64,000 bases of DNA from Foliamicus sp963666765 (GCA_963666765.1 OY762933.1:2888371-2952370); one strand, 5' to 3'. Positions 55,153 to 64,000 are shown, numbered from the stretch's first letter. Numbers and translations: made by a program. The notes: generated by a model from the letters alone, not told the origin.

Positions 55153-56895
55153 CTAGCCCAGGGCGGCGGCTACTCGGGCGTGTTCGGAGGTAAGTTCAGA
55201 GGGTACGCGGTCGCCGTACTTCGCCAGGTGCTCGGCTATGCTTCGCATCTCTTCGCGCCAGCCTTCCGTGTCCACCTCGAGCAGACCGTCCATGGCCTCG
55301 GGAGCGATATCGAGGCCCCGAAGGTTGAGGTCCCTGGGCCGTGGCAGATTGCCCACCGGCGTCTCGCGCGCATCCGCGCGGCCCTTGCATCGGTCGAGAA
55401 TCCACTGGAGCACGCGCAGGTTTTCGCCGAATCCGGGCCAAAGGTACTCGCCCGCTTCGTCCTGCCGGAACCAGTTGACGTGATAGATCCCGGGAAGCCT
55501 GCCGCTGCGGCCGCTGAAACTCAGCCAATGCTTCCAGTAGTCGGCGAAGTTGTAACCGCAAAATGGCTTCATGGCCATCGGGTCGCGCCGCAGTCCGTTG
55601 CCGGAGTCGCTGGATGCCGCCGTGGATTCCGACGCCATGGCGGCGCCCATCAGTACGCCGTGGCGCCAGTCGCGCGCCTCCATGACAAGCGGCGCCAGCC
55701 GTGCGCGGCGCCCCCCGAAGATCAGCGCGGAAATGGGCACGCCCGCCTTGTGCTCGGCCATGGGCGAATAGCTGGGGTTGCACCGCGCCGAAACGGTGAA
55801 GCGGGAGTTGGGATGCGCGGCCTTTTCGCCGCTCTTGACCGGTTCCCCCTTCCAGTTCAGCGCCGGGACGCCGAACTTGCGGCCTTCCCACCACGGCTCC
55901 ATATCGCTGGTCAGCCCTACATTGGTGAAAATTGCGTCCCTCTGGAGCATCTCGAAGGCATTGTGGTTGGTTTCGCGGTTGGTGCCGGGCACGACGCCGA
56001 AATAGCCGGCCTCCGGGTTGATGGCGCGCATTCTCCCGTCGCCGTCCAGGTGCAGCCAGGCGATGTCGTCGCCAATCGTGCGCACCTTCCAGCCCGCAAG
56101 TGCGTCGGGCGGAATCAGCATCGCCAGGTTGGTCTTGCCGCAGGCCGAGGGAAATGCGGCTGCCAGGTAGTGTTTCTCGCCAGCCGGGTTTTCGATCTCG
56201 ACAATGAGCATGTGCTCCGCCAGCCAGCCTTCCTGGCGCGCCTGCCAGCTTGCGATACGCAGGGCATGGCATTTCTTGCCCAACAGCGCATTGCCGCCGT
56301 AGCCGGAACCGTAGCTTCGGATGCTCAATTCTTCCGGGAAATGCATGATGTAGCGACGCTTGGGATCGAGTTCGCCGATCGAGTGCATCCCCTTTACGAA
56401 TTCGCCCTCGCGTTCGATCCGATCAAGCGCCTGTGCGCCCATGCGTGTCATCAGGTACATGTTCACCGCAACGTAGGCGCTGTCCGTCACCTCGATCCCG
56501 CAGCGCGAAAGCGGCGAGTTGATCGGCCCCATGCAATAGGGAATCACGTACATCACGCGGTCCCGCATGCAGCCCTCGAACAGCCCGTCCAGCAGCCGAT
56601 GCGCATCGTCGGGAGGCATCCAGTTATTGTTGGGGCCGGCGTCGTCGCGATCCGCCGTGCAAACGAAGGTGAGGTTCTCTACCCGGGCCACGTCGGAAGG
56701 ATCGGAGCGGTGCAGGTAGCAATCCTCGAACTGTCCGCCGTTCACGTGAATCAGCTTGCCCTCGCGAACCAACTGGGCCAGGAGCGCTTCGTATTCTTCG
56801 CGCGAACCGTCGCACCAGTGGATGCGTCCGGGCTGCGTAAGGCGAGCAACCTCCTCCACCCACTTGCGGGCGCTGGAAGCAGTATTGGGAATCAC
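55153..56895 (-). CDS. pckG: Phosphoenolpyruvate carboxykinase (GTP)
   Basis: 580 residues, GTP-type PEPCK. P-loop PSACGKTN at 249-256, upstream SYGSGYGGNALLGKKC, and later NPEAGYFGVVPGT, SARCNPSYSPMAEHKAGVPISALIFGGRR. It converts oxaloacetate and GTP to PEP, the entry of gluconeogenesis. Most enteric gammaproteobacteria use the ATP enzyme instead. Convergent with dusA and divergent from radA. Confidence 0.97.
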   Translation of the reverse strand: MIPNTASSARKWVEEVARLTQPGRIHWCDGSREEYEALLAQLVREGKLIHVNGGQFEDCYLHRSDPSDVARVENLTFVCTADRDDAGPNNNWMPPDDAHRLLDGLFEGCMRDRVMYVIPYCMGPINSPLSRCGIEVTDSAYVAVNMYLMTRMGAQALDRIEREGEFVKGMHSIGELDPKRRYIMHFPEELSIRSYGSGYGGNALLGKKCHALRIASWQARQEGWLAEHMLIVEIENPAGEKHYLAAAFPSACGKTNLAMLIPPDALAGWKVRTIGDDIAWLHLDGDGRMRAINPEAGYFGVVPGTNRETNHNAFEMLQRDAIFTNVGLTSDMEPWWEGRKFGVPALNWKGEPVKSGEKAAHPNSRFTVSARCNPSYSPMAEHKAGVPISALIFGGRRARLAPLVMEARDWRHGVLMGAAMASESTAASSDSGNGLRRDPMAMKPFCGYNFADYWKHWLSFSGRSGRLPGIYHVNWFRQDEAGEYLWPGFGENLRVLQWILDRCKGRADARETPVGNLPRPRDLNLRGLDIAPEAMDGLLEVDTEGWREEMRSIAEHLAKYGDRVPSELTSEHARVAAALG

Positions 56896-57069
56896 TCCGG
56901 TTATGTAACCGTTCGGCGCGTGAAGAGCGCAAGAATATACGATTTACGCCTCCGGGTGGGCGCCTTTTGCACGAATATTCGGCAAGCAGCAGTCCGCCAA
57001 CATTGAATTCATGGCGATAATGGCCGTTTCCTGAAGAGTGTCCGACCCCGCCGGGACAGTGCCGAAACC

Positions 57070-58434
57070 GTGAAGAACGCGTTGTACTTTTGCTCCGAAT
57101 GCGGGGCGGAGAGCCTCAAGTGGCAGGGGCAGTGCGGGGCTTGCGGCGCCTGGAACACGCTGCGCGAGTCGCCTGCGGCGCCCGCACGCCCAGGCGGAAA
57201 ATCCCGCAAGCCCGCCGCTGCCGAGGTCGTGCGGCTGAACGAAGTGGCCGCGCAACCCGGCCAGCGCATGCCCACGGGGCTGGCCGAGTTTGACCGGGTC
57301 CTTGGTGGCGGCCTGGTGAAGGGTTCGGTCGTGCTGCTTGGCGGCGATCCCGGGATCGGAAAATCCACCATTCTTCTGCAGGTGGCCGGCGGCAATCCGG
57401 CAAGCGCGCATACGCTGTACGTAAGCGGCGAAGAGTCCCTGGAACAGCTTTCCCTGCGTTCGCGCCGCCTCGGTCTTGCCGAAGCCGGCGTACGCGCCAT
57501 CGCCGAGACTTCCCTGGATGCCGTGCTTGCGGCGGTCGAGTCGGAGCGGCCCGCGTGGCTGATTATCGATTCCGTCCAGACCCTCAGCCTGAACGACGTC
57601 AATTCCGCTCCCGGCTCCCCGGTGCAACTGCGCGAATGCACGGCGGCCCTGGTGCGCCTGGCCAAGACCCGCGGAATCGCGGTAACGCTGGTGGGCCATG
57701 TGACCAAGGAGGGCCAGATTGCCGGGCCGCGCATGCTGGAGCACATGGTGGACGTGGTGCTGTATTTCGAAAGCGAATCCGGAAGCCGCTTTCGGGTCCT
57801 GCGTTCGGTGAAGAACCGCTTTGGCGCGGTCAACGAACTGGGTGTGTTCGTGATGGATTCTGCGGGACTGAAGCAGGTGCGAAATCCCTCGGCGATCTTT
57901 CTTACCGGGCGTCAGGCCGGCGCGCCCGGCAGCGCCGTTACGGCCTGCCATGAGGGCAGCCGGCCGATGCTGCTGGAAGTCCAGGCGCTGGTATCCGACG
58001 CGGGCGCCGGCCTGGCCCGCCGTGTCAGCCCGGGCATGGACCATAACCGTCTCGCCATGCTTATGGCCGTCCTGGCCCGGCATTCGGGCGTGGCGGCTTA
58101 CGACCGCGACGTATTCGTGAACTTCGTCGGAGGCCTGCGGGTTTCGGAGACCGCCGCCGACCTTGCGGTGGCGGCGGCGGTATGGTCCAGCGTCCAGAAC
58201 CAAGCTCTGCCCGATGGTCTTGTAGTCTTCGGAGAACTAGGACTCTCCGGCGAGGTACGCCCCGCTCCCCACGGCGAGGAGCGCCTGCGCGAAGCGGCCA
58301 AGCTCGGGTTCAAGCGCGCCATCATCCCTCGCGCCAACCGCCCCCGAAAACCCATTGGTGGTATTGAAACTACCGCCGTAAAACACCTGAACGAAGCCTT
58401 GGCCACCTTATCAAACTCAGCCACAAGCCAGTAA
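57070..58434 (+). CDS. radA: DNA repair protein RadA
   Basis: 454 residues from GTG 57070. Zinc finger C8, C11, C22, C25 (FCSECGAESLKWQGQCGACGAWNTL), RecA-like ATPase with GGDPGIGKST, the RadA-specific KNRFG motif in SVKNRFGAVNELGVF, and a C-terminal Lon-protease-like domain. It drives branch migration of recombination intermediates. A stem-loop follows 8 bases after the stop. Confidence 0.97.
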   Translation: MKNALYFCSECGAESLKWQGQCGACGAWNTLRESPAAPARPGGKSRKPAAAEVVRLNEVAAQPGQRMPTGLAEFDRVLGGGLVKGSVVLLGGDPGIGKSTILLQVAGGNPASAHTLYVSGEESLEQLSLRSRRLGLAEAGVRAIAETSLDAVLAAVESERPAWLIIDSVQTLSLNDVNSAPGSPVQLRECTAALVRLAKTRGIAVTLVGHVTKEGQIAGPRMLEHMVDVVLYFESESGSRFRVLRSVKNRFGAVNELGVFVMDSAGLKQVRNPSAIFLTGRQAGAPGSAVTACHEGSRPMLLEVQALVSDAGAGLARRVSPGMDHNRLAMLMAVLARHSGVAAYDRDVFVNFVGGLRVSETAADLAVAAAVWSSVQNQALPDGLVVFGELGLSGEVRPAPHGEERLREAAKLGFKRAIIPRANRPRKPIGGIETTAVKHLNEALATLSNSATSQ

Positions 58435-58441
58435 GCAATGC

Positions 58442-58460
58442 CCGTATCGCTACGATACGG
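58442..58460 (+). terminator. Stem-loop after radA
   Basis: CCGTATCG-CTA-CGATACGG, a perfect 8-bp stem, lies 8 bases past the radA stop. No T-run follows, so it may be a weak terminator or an RNA-stabilising end. The next 177 bases up to the MntA gene contain no gene I can support. Confidence 0.5.
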
Positions 58461-58637
58461 AGCACGAATGTCGGGAAGAATCCACAGGGGGTTAAACGAC
58501 ACGTCATAGGTTTCTTGACGTAAGTGGATGAATGGGCGGTTCAGCGATCGAATGCGGCGGGCAACAAATTTGGCGTCTGTGCTGTACGCATAGGGTTGAA
58601 TTAAACTCCGGGCAGTCAACCGCGGAGAATCTGACTC

Positions 58638-58928
58638 ATGGTACGCAATGAAGTTGTGAAGTTGCTCCGGACGCACAAGTCCGAGATCATGTCGCGGTTT
58701 GGCGTGGCCGGCCTAGCAGTATTCGGGTCCTTTGCGCGCGGTCATGCGACGGAAAAGAGTGATGTCGATATCCTTGCTCGCTTTGAGGGACCGGCTACTT
58801 CAAGGCAGTACTTCGGGGTTCAGTTCTACCTTGAGGATCTGCTGGGGCGTGATGTTGATCTGGTAACCGACAAGGCGCTTCGGGAAGAGTTGCGCCCGCG
58901 TATTGAGCGGGAAGCGGTGCATGTCTGA
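58638..58928 (+). CDS. mntA: MntA-like minimal nucleotidyltransferase (antitoxin)
   Basis: 96 residues. The minimal NTase signature is present: GSFARG at 30-35 followed by SDVD with D42 and D44, and later DVDLVTDKAL. In MntA/HepT systems this enzyme AMPylates the HepT toxin and neutralises it. Overlaps hepT by 8 bases, as is usual for the pair. Confidence 0.9.
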   Translation: MVRNEVVKLLRTHKSEIMSRFGVAGLAVFGSFARGHATEKSDVDILARFEGPATSRQYFGVQFYLEDLLGRDVDLVTDKALREELRPRIEREAVHV

Positions 58929-59283
58929 GAAAAAGCAGCCGCTACGGGAGTGGGGACTGTACGCTGCCGACATGATCGAGTTCTGCGAGAGGGTTCTTTC
59001 CTATACTCATGGCTTGGACCAGCAGACATTCATTGCCGACAGGCGTACATACGACGCCACACTTCGGAACCTGGAACTAATCGGCGAGGCTGGGTCCCAT
59101 GTGCCTGCAAAGGTGCGCGAAGCCTATCCTGCAATCCCGTGGCGGCAAATCATTGCTTTGCGCAACCGCTTGATCCATGCGTATCTGGGCATCGACGACG
59201 ATGTCTTATGGGACATCATTAAAACGGATGTGCCTCTGCTTCTGGCTGAATTGCAGGTCCTGAATCGCCAGGAGAGCAGGTAG
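58921..59283 (+). CDS. hepT: HepT-like HEPN ribonuclease (toxin, DUF86)
   Basis: 120 residues from ATG 58921. HEPN toxin motif R81-x4-H86-A-Y88 (RNRLIHAY) is intact. It is expected to cleave RNA, and the conserved Tyr is the site AMPylated by MntA. A longer start at 58903 adds six residues. With the upstream gene it is a complete HepT/MntA toxin-antitoxin pair. Confidence 0.9.
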   Translation: MSEKKQPLREWGLYAADMIEFCERVLSYTHGLDQQTFIADRRTYDATLRNLELIGEAGSHVPAKVREAYPAIPWRQIIALRNRLIHAYLGIDDDVLWDIIKTDVPLLLAELQVLNRQESR

Positions 59284-59330
59284 TTACTCCCAGGCGGAGG
59301 GATAATCTTCGGCGAGGGGGTTGGGCCGCG

Positions 59331-60236
59331 ATGGCTTGGCGCGACGAATTCGTAGCAGAGCACAAGCTGCCGGGGGGCTATGCGGAAAATGTCCGGCCTT
59401 ATGTTCGAGAGGTAGCGGAACGGATTCTGCGCGCGCACCGTGAATCAGGGCGGCCGATCATTGTCGGCATCAGCGGCGCGCAAGGATCCGGCAAGACCAC
59501 GTTTGCGCGTTTCCTCTCGAAATGGCTGGGGGGGATGCAACTCTCCGCGGTCTGCATTTCGCTGGACGATGTCTACCTCGCAAAGGCCCGGCGCCGGCGG
59601 TTGAGCCGCCGGGCGCACCCGCTGCTGGCGACGCGGGGCGTTCCGGGCACGCACGATGTTCCGCTGGCTCGCCGGGTTCTGGATGCGCTGACGCATCCCG
59701 GTGCGGCTCGAAAGGTCGCCGTGCCGGTATTCGACAAGGCGACCGACGATCGTGCGCCCGAGCAGGACTGGCGGCGAGTCGATGCTCCGGCGGATGTCGT
59801 GCTGTTCGAGGGTTGGTGTCTCGGGGGCAGGCCGCAGACGCCGGAATCACTGAGCGATCCAGTAAACGAACTGGAAGCGTCGGAGGACGGCAACGCTGCC
59901 TGGAGGACAGGCGTCAACGAGCGCCTGCGCACGGATTACGCGGAGTTGTTCGCGTGCCTGGACCTGCTGATCATGCTGCGAATTCCCTCCTTCGAAAGGG
60001 TCCTCGAATGGCGCTCGCTGCAGGAAGACAAGCTCCGTGAGCGGCTTCGCGACGGGCCCCGCGTCGACGCGAAGCCGCCGGGAATGTCGGATGCGGAAAT
60101 TGCCCGTTTCGTCCAGCATTACGAGCGCCTCACGCGCCATATGCTGAAAACGATGCCGGACTATGCGGATGCGGTCATCGACATTGACGGGAACCACCGC
60201 ATGACCGGGCTCAGCTGGCGGAAGCGGTCACAGTAG
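59331..60236 (+). CDS. D-glycerate 3-kinase-like P-loop kinase
   Basis: 301 residues. P-loop GISGAQGSGKTT at 46-57, SLDDVYLAKARRR, and the HPLLATRGVPGTHDV element typical of D-glycerate 3-kinase (plant-type GLYK and bacterial relatives), related to uridine kinase/phosphoribulokinase folds. VVLFEGWCLGGRP follows as the expected acid segment. It would phosphorylate D-glycerate to 3-phosphoglycerate. Other small-molecule substrates cannot be excluded. It is the gene directly after the HepT pair. Confidence 0.85.
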   Translation: MAWRDEFVAEHKLPGGYAENVRPYVREVAERILRAHRESGRPIIVGISGAQGSGKTTFARFLSKWLGGMQLSAVCISLDDVYLAKARRRRLSRRAHPLLATRGVPGTHDVPLARRVLDALTHPGAARKVAVPVFDKATDDRAPEQDWRRVDAPADVVLFEGWCLGGRPQTPESLSDPVNELEASEDGNAAWRTGVNERLRTDYAELFACLDLLIMLRIPSFERVLEWRSLQEDKLRERLRDGPRVDAKPPGMSDAEIARFVQHYERLTRHMLKTMPDYADAVIDIDGNHRMTGLSWRKRSQ

Positions 60237-60265
60237 CGGGCCAGTGCGGTGCGGATGAGCCAGGG

Positions 60266-60985
60266 CTACTGCTTGGGATCGTCCATTCGTTCCACGGCCA
60301 GCGGATCGTCGCCGATTACGTGGTAGACCATCCCGATGGATTCATCGTTGTCATAGGCCCATACGACCATATCGGCCATATCCCCGCGTGTGACCGGACC
60401 TGTTGGTTCCGGCTCCAGGTTCAGTCGGATAATTCCCGACCTTGGATTGGAGGTAAGTTGCGCGGGGCGGACGATGGTGTAATCGAGATCGCTGGCCATG
60501 ATGCGCTTCTCGGCCTTGTCCTTGATGTCGATTGCCCAGGCGTGAGATTCCCGATGTTGTTCGGGCACCATGACGATACTCTTGCCGGGACCGACAATCG
60601 TCACGACGATCAATCTGTCAACGCCTTCAGTTTGTGCCGCATCCAGGATGTTGGTGGTGCCAGTGACATCAACCGGGACCTCGCCAGGTCTTGAGCCCAG
60701 GGTCGAAATGATCGCCTTGAACTTCCCGGATGCGATTGCCCGGTGCACATCGTCAGCGTTCAGGGCGTCGCCGACGAAGTAATCGACGTCCAGCGGTTCC
60801 AGGTTCTCCAGATTGGACGTGGGTCTGACGAAGGCGGTGACCGCCTCGCCCCGCCCGACGAGGATTTTGGCAATTTCCAGTCCTGTGTTGCGCGTGGCGC
60901 CGAAAATCAGGACCCCATCATCGCCATGGGCCGGCGGCGCCAGCAGGATGACCGCGGACACCAGGCCCAAGAGACTTTTTCTCAT
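60266..60985 (-). CDS. NAD(P)H-binding Rossmann protein with signal peptide
   Basis: 239 residues. N-terminal Sec-type signal (MRKSLLGLVSAVILLAPPAHG), then a Rossmann domain beginning VLIFGATRNTGLEIAK (GATRNTG at 29-35), the NmrA/atypical-SDR nucleotide loop, and DYTIVRPAQLTSNPRSG. Proteins of this fold usually bind NAD(P)H in the cytosol, so export is unusual. It lies 63 bases downstream of a secreted methyltransferase gene read in the same direction. Function unknown. Confidence 0.82.
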   Translation of the reverse strand: MRKSLLGLVSAVILLAPPAHGDDGVLIFGATRNTGLEIAKILVGRGEAVTAFVRPTSNLENLEPLDVDYFVGDALNADDVHRAIASGKFKAIISTLGSRPGEVPVDVTGTTNILDAAQTEGVDRLIVVTIVGPGKSIVMVPEQHRESHAWAIDIKDKAEKRIMASDLDYTIVRPAQLTSNPRSGIIRLNLEPEPTGPVTRGDMADMVVWAYDNDESIGMVYHVIGDDPLAVERMDDPKQ

Positions 60986-61048
60986 TGCCGGACTCCGATT
61001 TCCCGTGCCGGGATTGTCGCACAGCCCGTCAATGGGGGCCGGACCGCA

Positions 61049-61852
61049 TCAGGGGTAAGCCGGTTTCCTGAAGCGCAGGGCGGCACGGTCGGTCTTCCCC
61101 CGTACCTGCGGAGCCATGGCAATGACGTCATGCGGGTCGTTGTCGTTCGACAATACGTCGCTCTCGGCGTCGAGTCGAAAGCCCGCCGCCGTGAAGTCTG
61201 CCTTGACCAGGGCAGGGTCGACGCGGTGCAAGCTCGCGACCACGTTATCGGGGGTGCCGGGTTCGGCAACGTGGTCAACGACCAGCACGACACCTCCGGG
61301 TTTTACCGCGGAGTACAGTTCGGCCAGCATCAGGGGGCGGTCTATTCTTTCCCAGCCACGCTGGCCATCGAGGTAGTACACGTCGTGGTAGCACAGGATA
61401 AGGAGCGCAACGTCAAAGGCATCGGCCGGCAAGGTCAGCTTGTTGTTTTCGCCCAGGACCTGTTCTACCGTCGGCAGTCGGCCATCCGCGTAGCGCTGAT
61501 CGATCTCTGTGCCGGCTATCGTGGCGTAGGTCGTGTTGTTGTGCGCAACGACCTTGCCCGTGGGGCCGACGACGGAAGCCGCGAGTTGGGTGTAGTAACC
61601 GCCGCCGGAGAACATATCCAGGACGGTCATGCCCGACCGCAAACCGGCCAAGGCCAAGATGGCTTCGGGCTTGCGGCCGGCGTCCCGATCCCGATCGCGC
61701 GGCAATCGGCGGGGATCCTCGATTGCGGCTGCGATCGCGGCGCCGCCGGCGGATTCGGCGCCGGTTTGCGCCTTATCGTCGGCGCTGCCGGTGTGATACG
61801 GCGCGAGAAGCAGCGCCAGGAAAGCGCATATCAAGTTGATCCGCGGCCCCAT
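61049..61852 (-). CDS. SAM-dependent methyltransferase-like protein with signal peptide
   Basis: 267 residues. Starts with a signal-like hydrophobic stretch (MGPRINLICAFLALLLAPYHTGSA), then a class I methyltransferase domain: motif I VLDMFSGGGYYT (77-88), VVDHVAEPGTP late. SAM is normally cytosolic, so a secreted methyltransferase is unexpected; related secreted proteins exist but their role is unclear. Same direction as the Rossmann gene that follows it. Confidence 0.82.
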   Translation of the reverse strand: MGPRINLICAFLALLLAPYHTGSADDKAQTGAESAGGAAIAAAIEDPRRLPRDRDRDAGRKPEAILALAGLRSGMTVLDMFSGGGYYTQLAASVVGPTGKVVAHNNTTYATIAGTEIDQRYADGRLPTVEQVLGENNKLTLPADAFDVALLILCYHDVYYLDGQRGWERIDRPLMLAELYSAVKPGGVVLVVDHVAEPGTPDNVVASLHRVDPALVKADFTAAGFRLDAESDVLSNDNDPHDVIAMAPQVRGKTDRAALRFRKPAYP

Positions 61853-61868
61853 AAGACAGTTCCCCGGG

Positions 61869-62642
61869 CTAGAGCGGGTCGCGGATGAAAGTCGGCTGGT
61901 CGCGGGTCGAGCGCTCGGGGTCGTAGCGGTATCCGGCCTCGGAAAACGCCAGCAGGCCCTTGGCGAAGCGCATCCGCCGCTCGATGATGAAGCGCGCCAT
62001 CATCCCCCGCGCCCGTTTGCCGAGGAAGCTCACGAAACGGTACTTGCCGCTCCTGAAGTCCAGGAAGCGCGGCGTGATCACCCGTCCGCCCACGCCGGAA
62101 AGATCAAGCGCGCTGAAATACTCCCTGGATGCCAGGTTGACCAGCACAGGGGTGCCGCTGGCCGCCACCGCTTCCCGAACGGATACGGTCAGGCGATCGC
62201 CCCAGAAGTCATAGAGATTTGATCCGGTCGCCGTGCCCAATGGCGTGGACATTTCCAGCCGGTACGGCTGAATCAGGTCCAATGGCCGCAGGACTCCGTG
62301 CAGGCCGGAAAGAATGCGTAGGTGCCGCTGCGCCCAGCCAAGATCACGTCCGGAGAATTCCCACGCGCGCAGGCCCTGGTAGGCATCGCCGTTGAACGCC
62401 AGTACCGCCGGCCGGGCGTTCCTGCGGCTGAACGGCTGCTTCCAGGCCGAATAGCGATCGACGTTCAGTTCCGCCAGCTTGTCGCTGATGCCCATCATGC
62501 GCGAGAGTTCAGGCGCCCTGAACTCGCGCAGGCGCTCCACCAGTTGCGCTGAATCGTCGAGGAAATCCGGGACGCTGTGGCGGCCGCGCGGCAGGCGCGA
62601 TTCAAAATCCAGTGACTTGGCGGGGGAGAGGATAGCGAGCAT
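61869..62642 (-). CDS. yaaA: YaaA family protein (peroxide stress)
   Basis: 257 residues. MLAILSPAKSLDFE at the start, LAFNGDAYQGL, ILSGLHGVLRPLDLIQPYRLEM and NLASREYFSAL are all signatures of YaaA/DUF328, which limits iron-dependent damage under hydrogen peroxide in E. coli. It follows the CorC-like gene after 2 bases and precedes the methyltransferase by 16 bases. Confidence 0.94.
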   Translation of the reverse strand: MLAILSPAKSLDFESRLPRGRHSVPDFLDDSAQLVERLREFRAPELSRMMGISDKLAELNVDRYSAWKQPFSRRNARPAVLAFNGDAYQGLRAWEFSGRDLGWAQRHLRILSGLHGVLRPLDLIQPYRLEMSTPLGTATGSNLYDFWGDRLTVSVREAVAASGTPVLVNLASREYFSALDLSGVGGRVITPRFLDFRSGKYRFVSFLGKRARGMMARFIIERRMRFAKGLLAFSEAGYRYDPERSTRDQPTFIRDPL

Positions 62643-62644
62643 TT

Positions 62645-63955
62645 CTAGAGTCCGGTTTGTGTGGCGGATGTCGTGGGACCGGCCTGCGCCGCGGCCCGCA
62701 TGACGCGCACGCGGTCGACGGCGTTCTCGGAGGTTTCCAGCACTTCCATGGGGAAACCGCCCAACTCCAAGCGTTGTCCCTGTTGTGGAATGGTACCCAA
62801 TTTATCCAGGATCAGGCCATTGAGCGTTTTTGGGCCGTATGTCGGCAGGCGCCAGCTCATGCGCCGGTTGAGCAGCCGTATGTTGGCGCCGGCGTCCACC
62901 AGCCAGCCTCCGTCGCCGTCCGGCTGCACCTCGTCCTCCTCCGCTTCCTGAGAACTGTCGCCGATCATGCCGCCGGAAATCTCGTGCAGCAGATCCTGCA
63001 CGCTGACCAGTCCCTGGATGTCGCCGTACTCGTCCACCACCAGCGAGGTGGCGCCGGCGCCGCGGTGGAAATCGGAAAACAGCCGGGTCAGCGAGGTGTG
63101 CTCGAACACGTAGTGGGGCGTTTCAATCGACGCTTCCAGCCGGCGCCGGTTCAGACCGTTCGAGCCGTTGGCCTGAAACAGCTTTCGCACATGCAGCATG
63201 CCCGCCACGTTGTCGAGTTGACCGCGATAGCAGGGCAATACCGAGTGGGTGCTGGCACGCAGCTGTTGAATGATCTCCGGCCATTCCTCGTCCAGGTTGA
63301 TTGCCTCGATCTCGCCGCGCGGCGTCATGATGTCTTCAATCGTCAGAGCTTCGAGTTCGAGCACCGCCAGCAGCATCTGCCGCCGCCGGCTGGGGATGCG
63401 GCGGCCCGACTCGGCAACCAGCGTGCGAAGTTCCGCCACGGTTAGATCCTGCTCGTCGTCCTTGTCCGGGCGCACGCCCGTCAGCCGCACCAATATTCCG
63501 GCAACCAGGTTGATCGCCCAGATAATCGGCCAGGTGAGTTTCTGAAGCGGGTAGTACACGCGGCTGGCCACAAGCGCCAGTTTTTCCGGGCGCGCCGCGG
63601 CCCAGGTCTTGGGCGCGACCTCCGCGAAGATCAGCACGATCAGCGTCAGCAGGATGGTTCCGGCTATTGCTCCCATCACACCGCCCACTCGCAACGCGAG
63701 CAACATCCAGATGAACGCGGCGTAGAAATGGGTCAGGTTGTTGCCGAACAGGATCAGGCTGATCAAGCGGTCAGGACGGGCCAGCAGCTTGTCCGCCAGT
63801 TGAGCGCCGCGGTGGCCCCCGCGGGCACGGTGCCTGAGCTTGTACCGATTGATCCGCATGAGCGCGGTCTCGGTGCCGGAGAAAAAGGCCGACAGTGTCA
63901 GCAGCAAAAAGAAAATGCCCAGAAGGGCTGGTAGTGGAATATCGTCGCTACTCAA
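62645..63955 (-). CDS. CNNM/CorC family transporter (DUF21-CBS-CorC_HlyC)
   Basis: 436 residues, YfjD-like. N-terminal CNNM domain with about four TMs (LLGIFFLLLTLSAFFSGTETALM; LILFGNNLTHFYAAFIWMLLAL; IAGTILLTLIVLIFAEVAPKTWA), then a CBS pair starting with ALTIEDIMTPRGEIEAI and VVDEYGDIQGLVSVQDLL, and a C-terminal CorC_HlyC domain. Members mediate magnesium/cobalt transport or efflux. Its first base lies 45 bases from the right edge, so its promoter may be off the window. Confidence 0.92.
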   Translation of the reverse strand: MSSDDIPLPALLGIFFLLLTLSAFFSGTETALMRINRYKLRHRARGGHRGAQLADKLLARPDRLISLILFGNNLTHFYAAFIWMLLALRVGGVMGAIAGTILLTLIVLIFAEVAPKTWAAARPEKLALVASRVYYPLQKLTWPIIWAINLVAGILVRLTGVRPDKDDEQDLTVAELRTLVAESGRRIPSRRRQMLLAVLELEALTIEDIMTPRGEIEAINLDEEWPEIIQQLRASTHSVLPCYRGQLDNVAGMLHVRKLFQANGSNGLNRRRLEASIETPHYVFEHTSLTRLFSDFHRGAGATSLVVDEYGDIQGLVSVQDLLHEISGGMIGDSSQEAEEDEVQPDGDGGWLVDAGANIRLLNRRMSWRLPTYGPKTLNGLILDKLGTIPQQGQRLELGGFPMEVLETSENAVDRVRVMRAAAQAGPTTSATQTGL

Positions 63956-64000
63956 AACGAGTTACGAAGTAGCCAAACACGTCTGCAAGGAAAACATGAG

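Overview
The window reads as a chromosomal segment of a GC-rich, LPS-producing gammaproteobacterium. The evidence is gene content and order: pdxJ-acpS; nagZ beside a methylthioinosine-type phosphorylase; csiV-mfd; a lolCDE-type set, comEC, msbA, lpxK and kdsB in a row; bamD divergent from rluD-pgeF-clpB; mutS-pncC-recA-recX-alaS. The genus cannot be named from sequence alone. A GTP-type PEP carboxykinase, two 166-bp hairpin elements and several accessory genes suggest a less-studied lineage. No rRNA, tRNA or CRISPR array was recognised.

Layout. 1-5.4 kb is an accessory block of visibly lower GC. It holds the tail of a NAD-dependent DNA-ligase-like protein with an odd domain order, an overlapping DEDDh exonuclease with its own BRCT domain, a HEPN/AbiU2-like gene that looks frameshifted, a wrecked PIN-toxin copy, a self-inhibited Fic protein with an AT-rich operator-like region, and an intact Phd/PIN toxin-antitoxin pair. 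5.5-9.9 kb is a co-directional run for cofactor synthesis and cell-wall recycling (pdxJ, acpS, PolB-like exonuclease, L,D-transpeptidase, nagZ, phosphorylase). csiV and mfd follow on the minus strand. 14.1-23.4 kb carries lipoprotein export (lolC/E/D), DNA uptake (comEC) and lipid A/KDO synthesis (msbA, lpxK, kdsB). 23.4-33.4 kb has an orphan protein, rne (broken by one base), rluC, a probable dual-OB protein, bamD, rluD, pgeF and clpB. 33.5-41.1 kb has an M16 protease, a glycosyltransferase, DUF502 and FmdB proteins, aspS and a membrane protein.

41.2-45.5 kb is a fatty-acyl/short-chain oxidation set (MaoC hydratase, SDR, MDR, fused hydratase/dehydrogenase), followed by the DNA repair run mutS-pncC-recA-recX and alaS. 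53-58.4 kb has a YbdK-type ligase, dusA, pckG and radA. 58.6-59.3 kb is an MntA/HepT toxin-antitoxin pair. The right end has a glycerate-kinase-like gene, two secreted cofactor-fold enzymes, yaaA and a CNNM/CorC transporter.

The most interesting items are the ligase-like/exonuclease-BRCT pair at the left edge; two 166-bp palindromic elements whose CTAG ends supply the stop codons of comEC and bamD; a 17-bp palindrome present both inside alaS and, reverse-complemented, in the dusA-pckG gap; the decayed/intact PIN duplication around fic; and two adjacent Rossmann-fold enzymes with signal peptides. Two apparent single-base losses (rne and the HEPN gene) may be sequencing or assembly errors.
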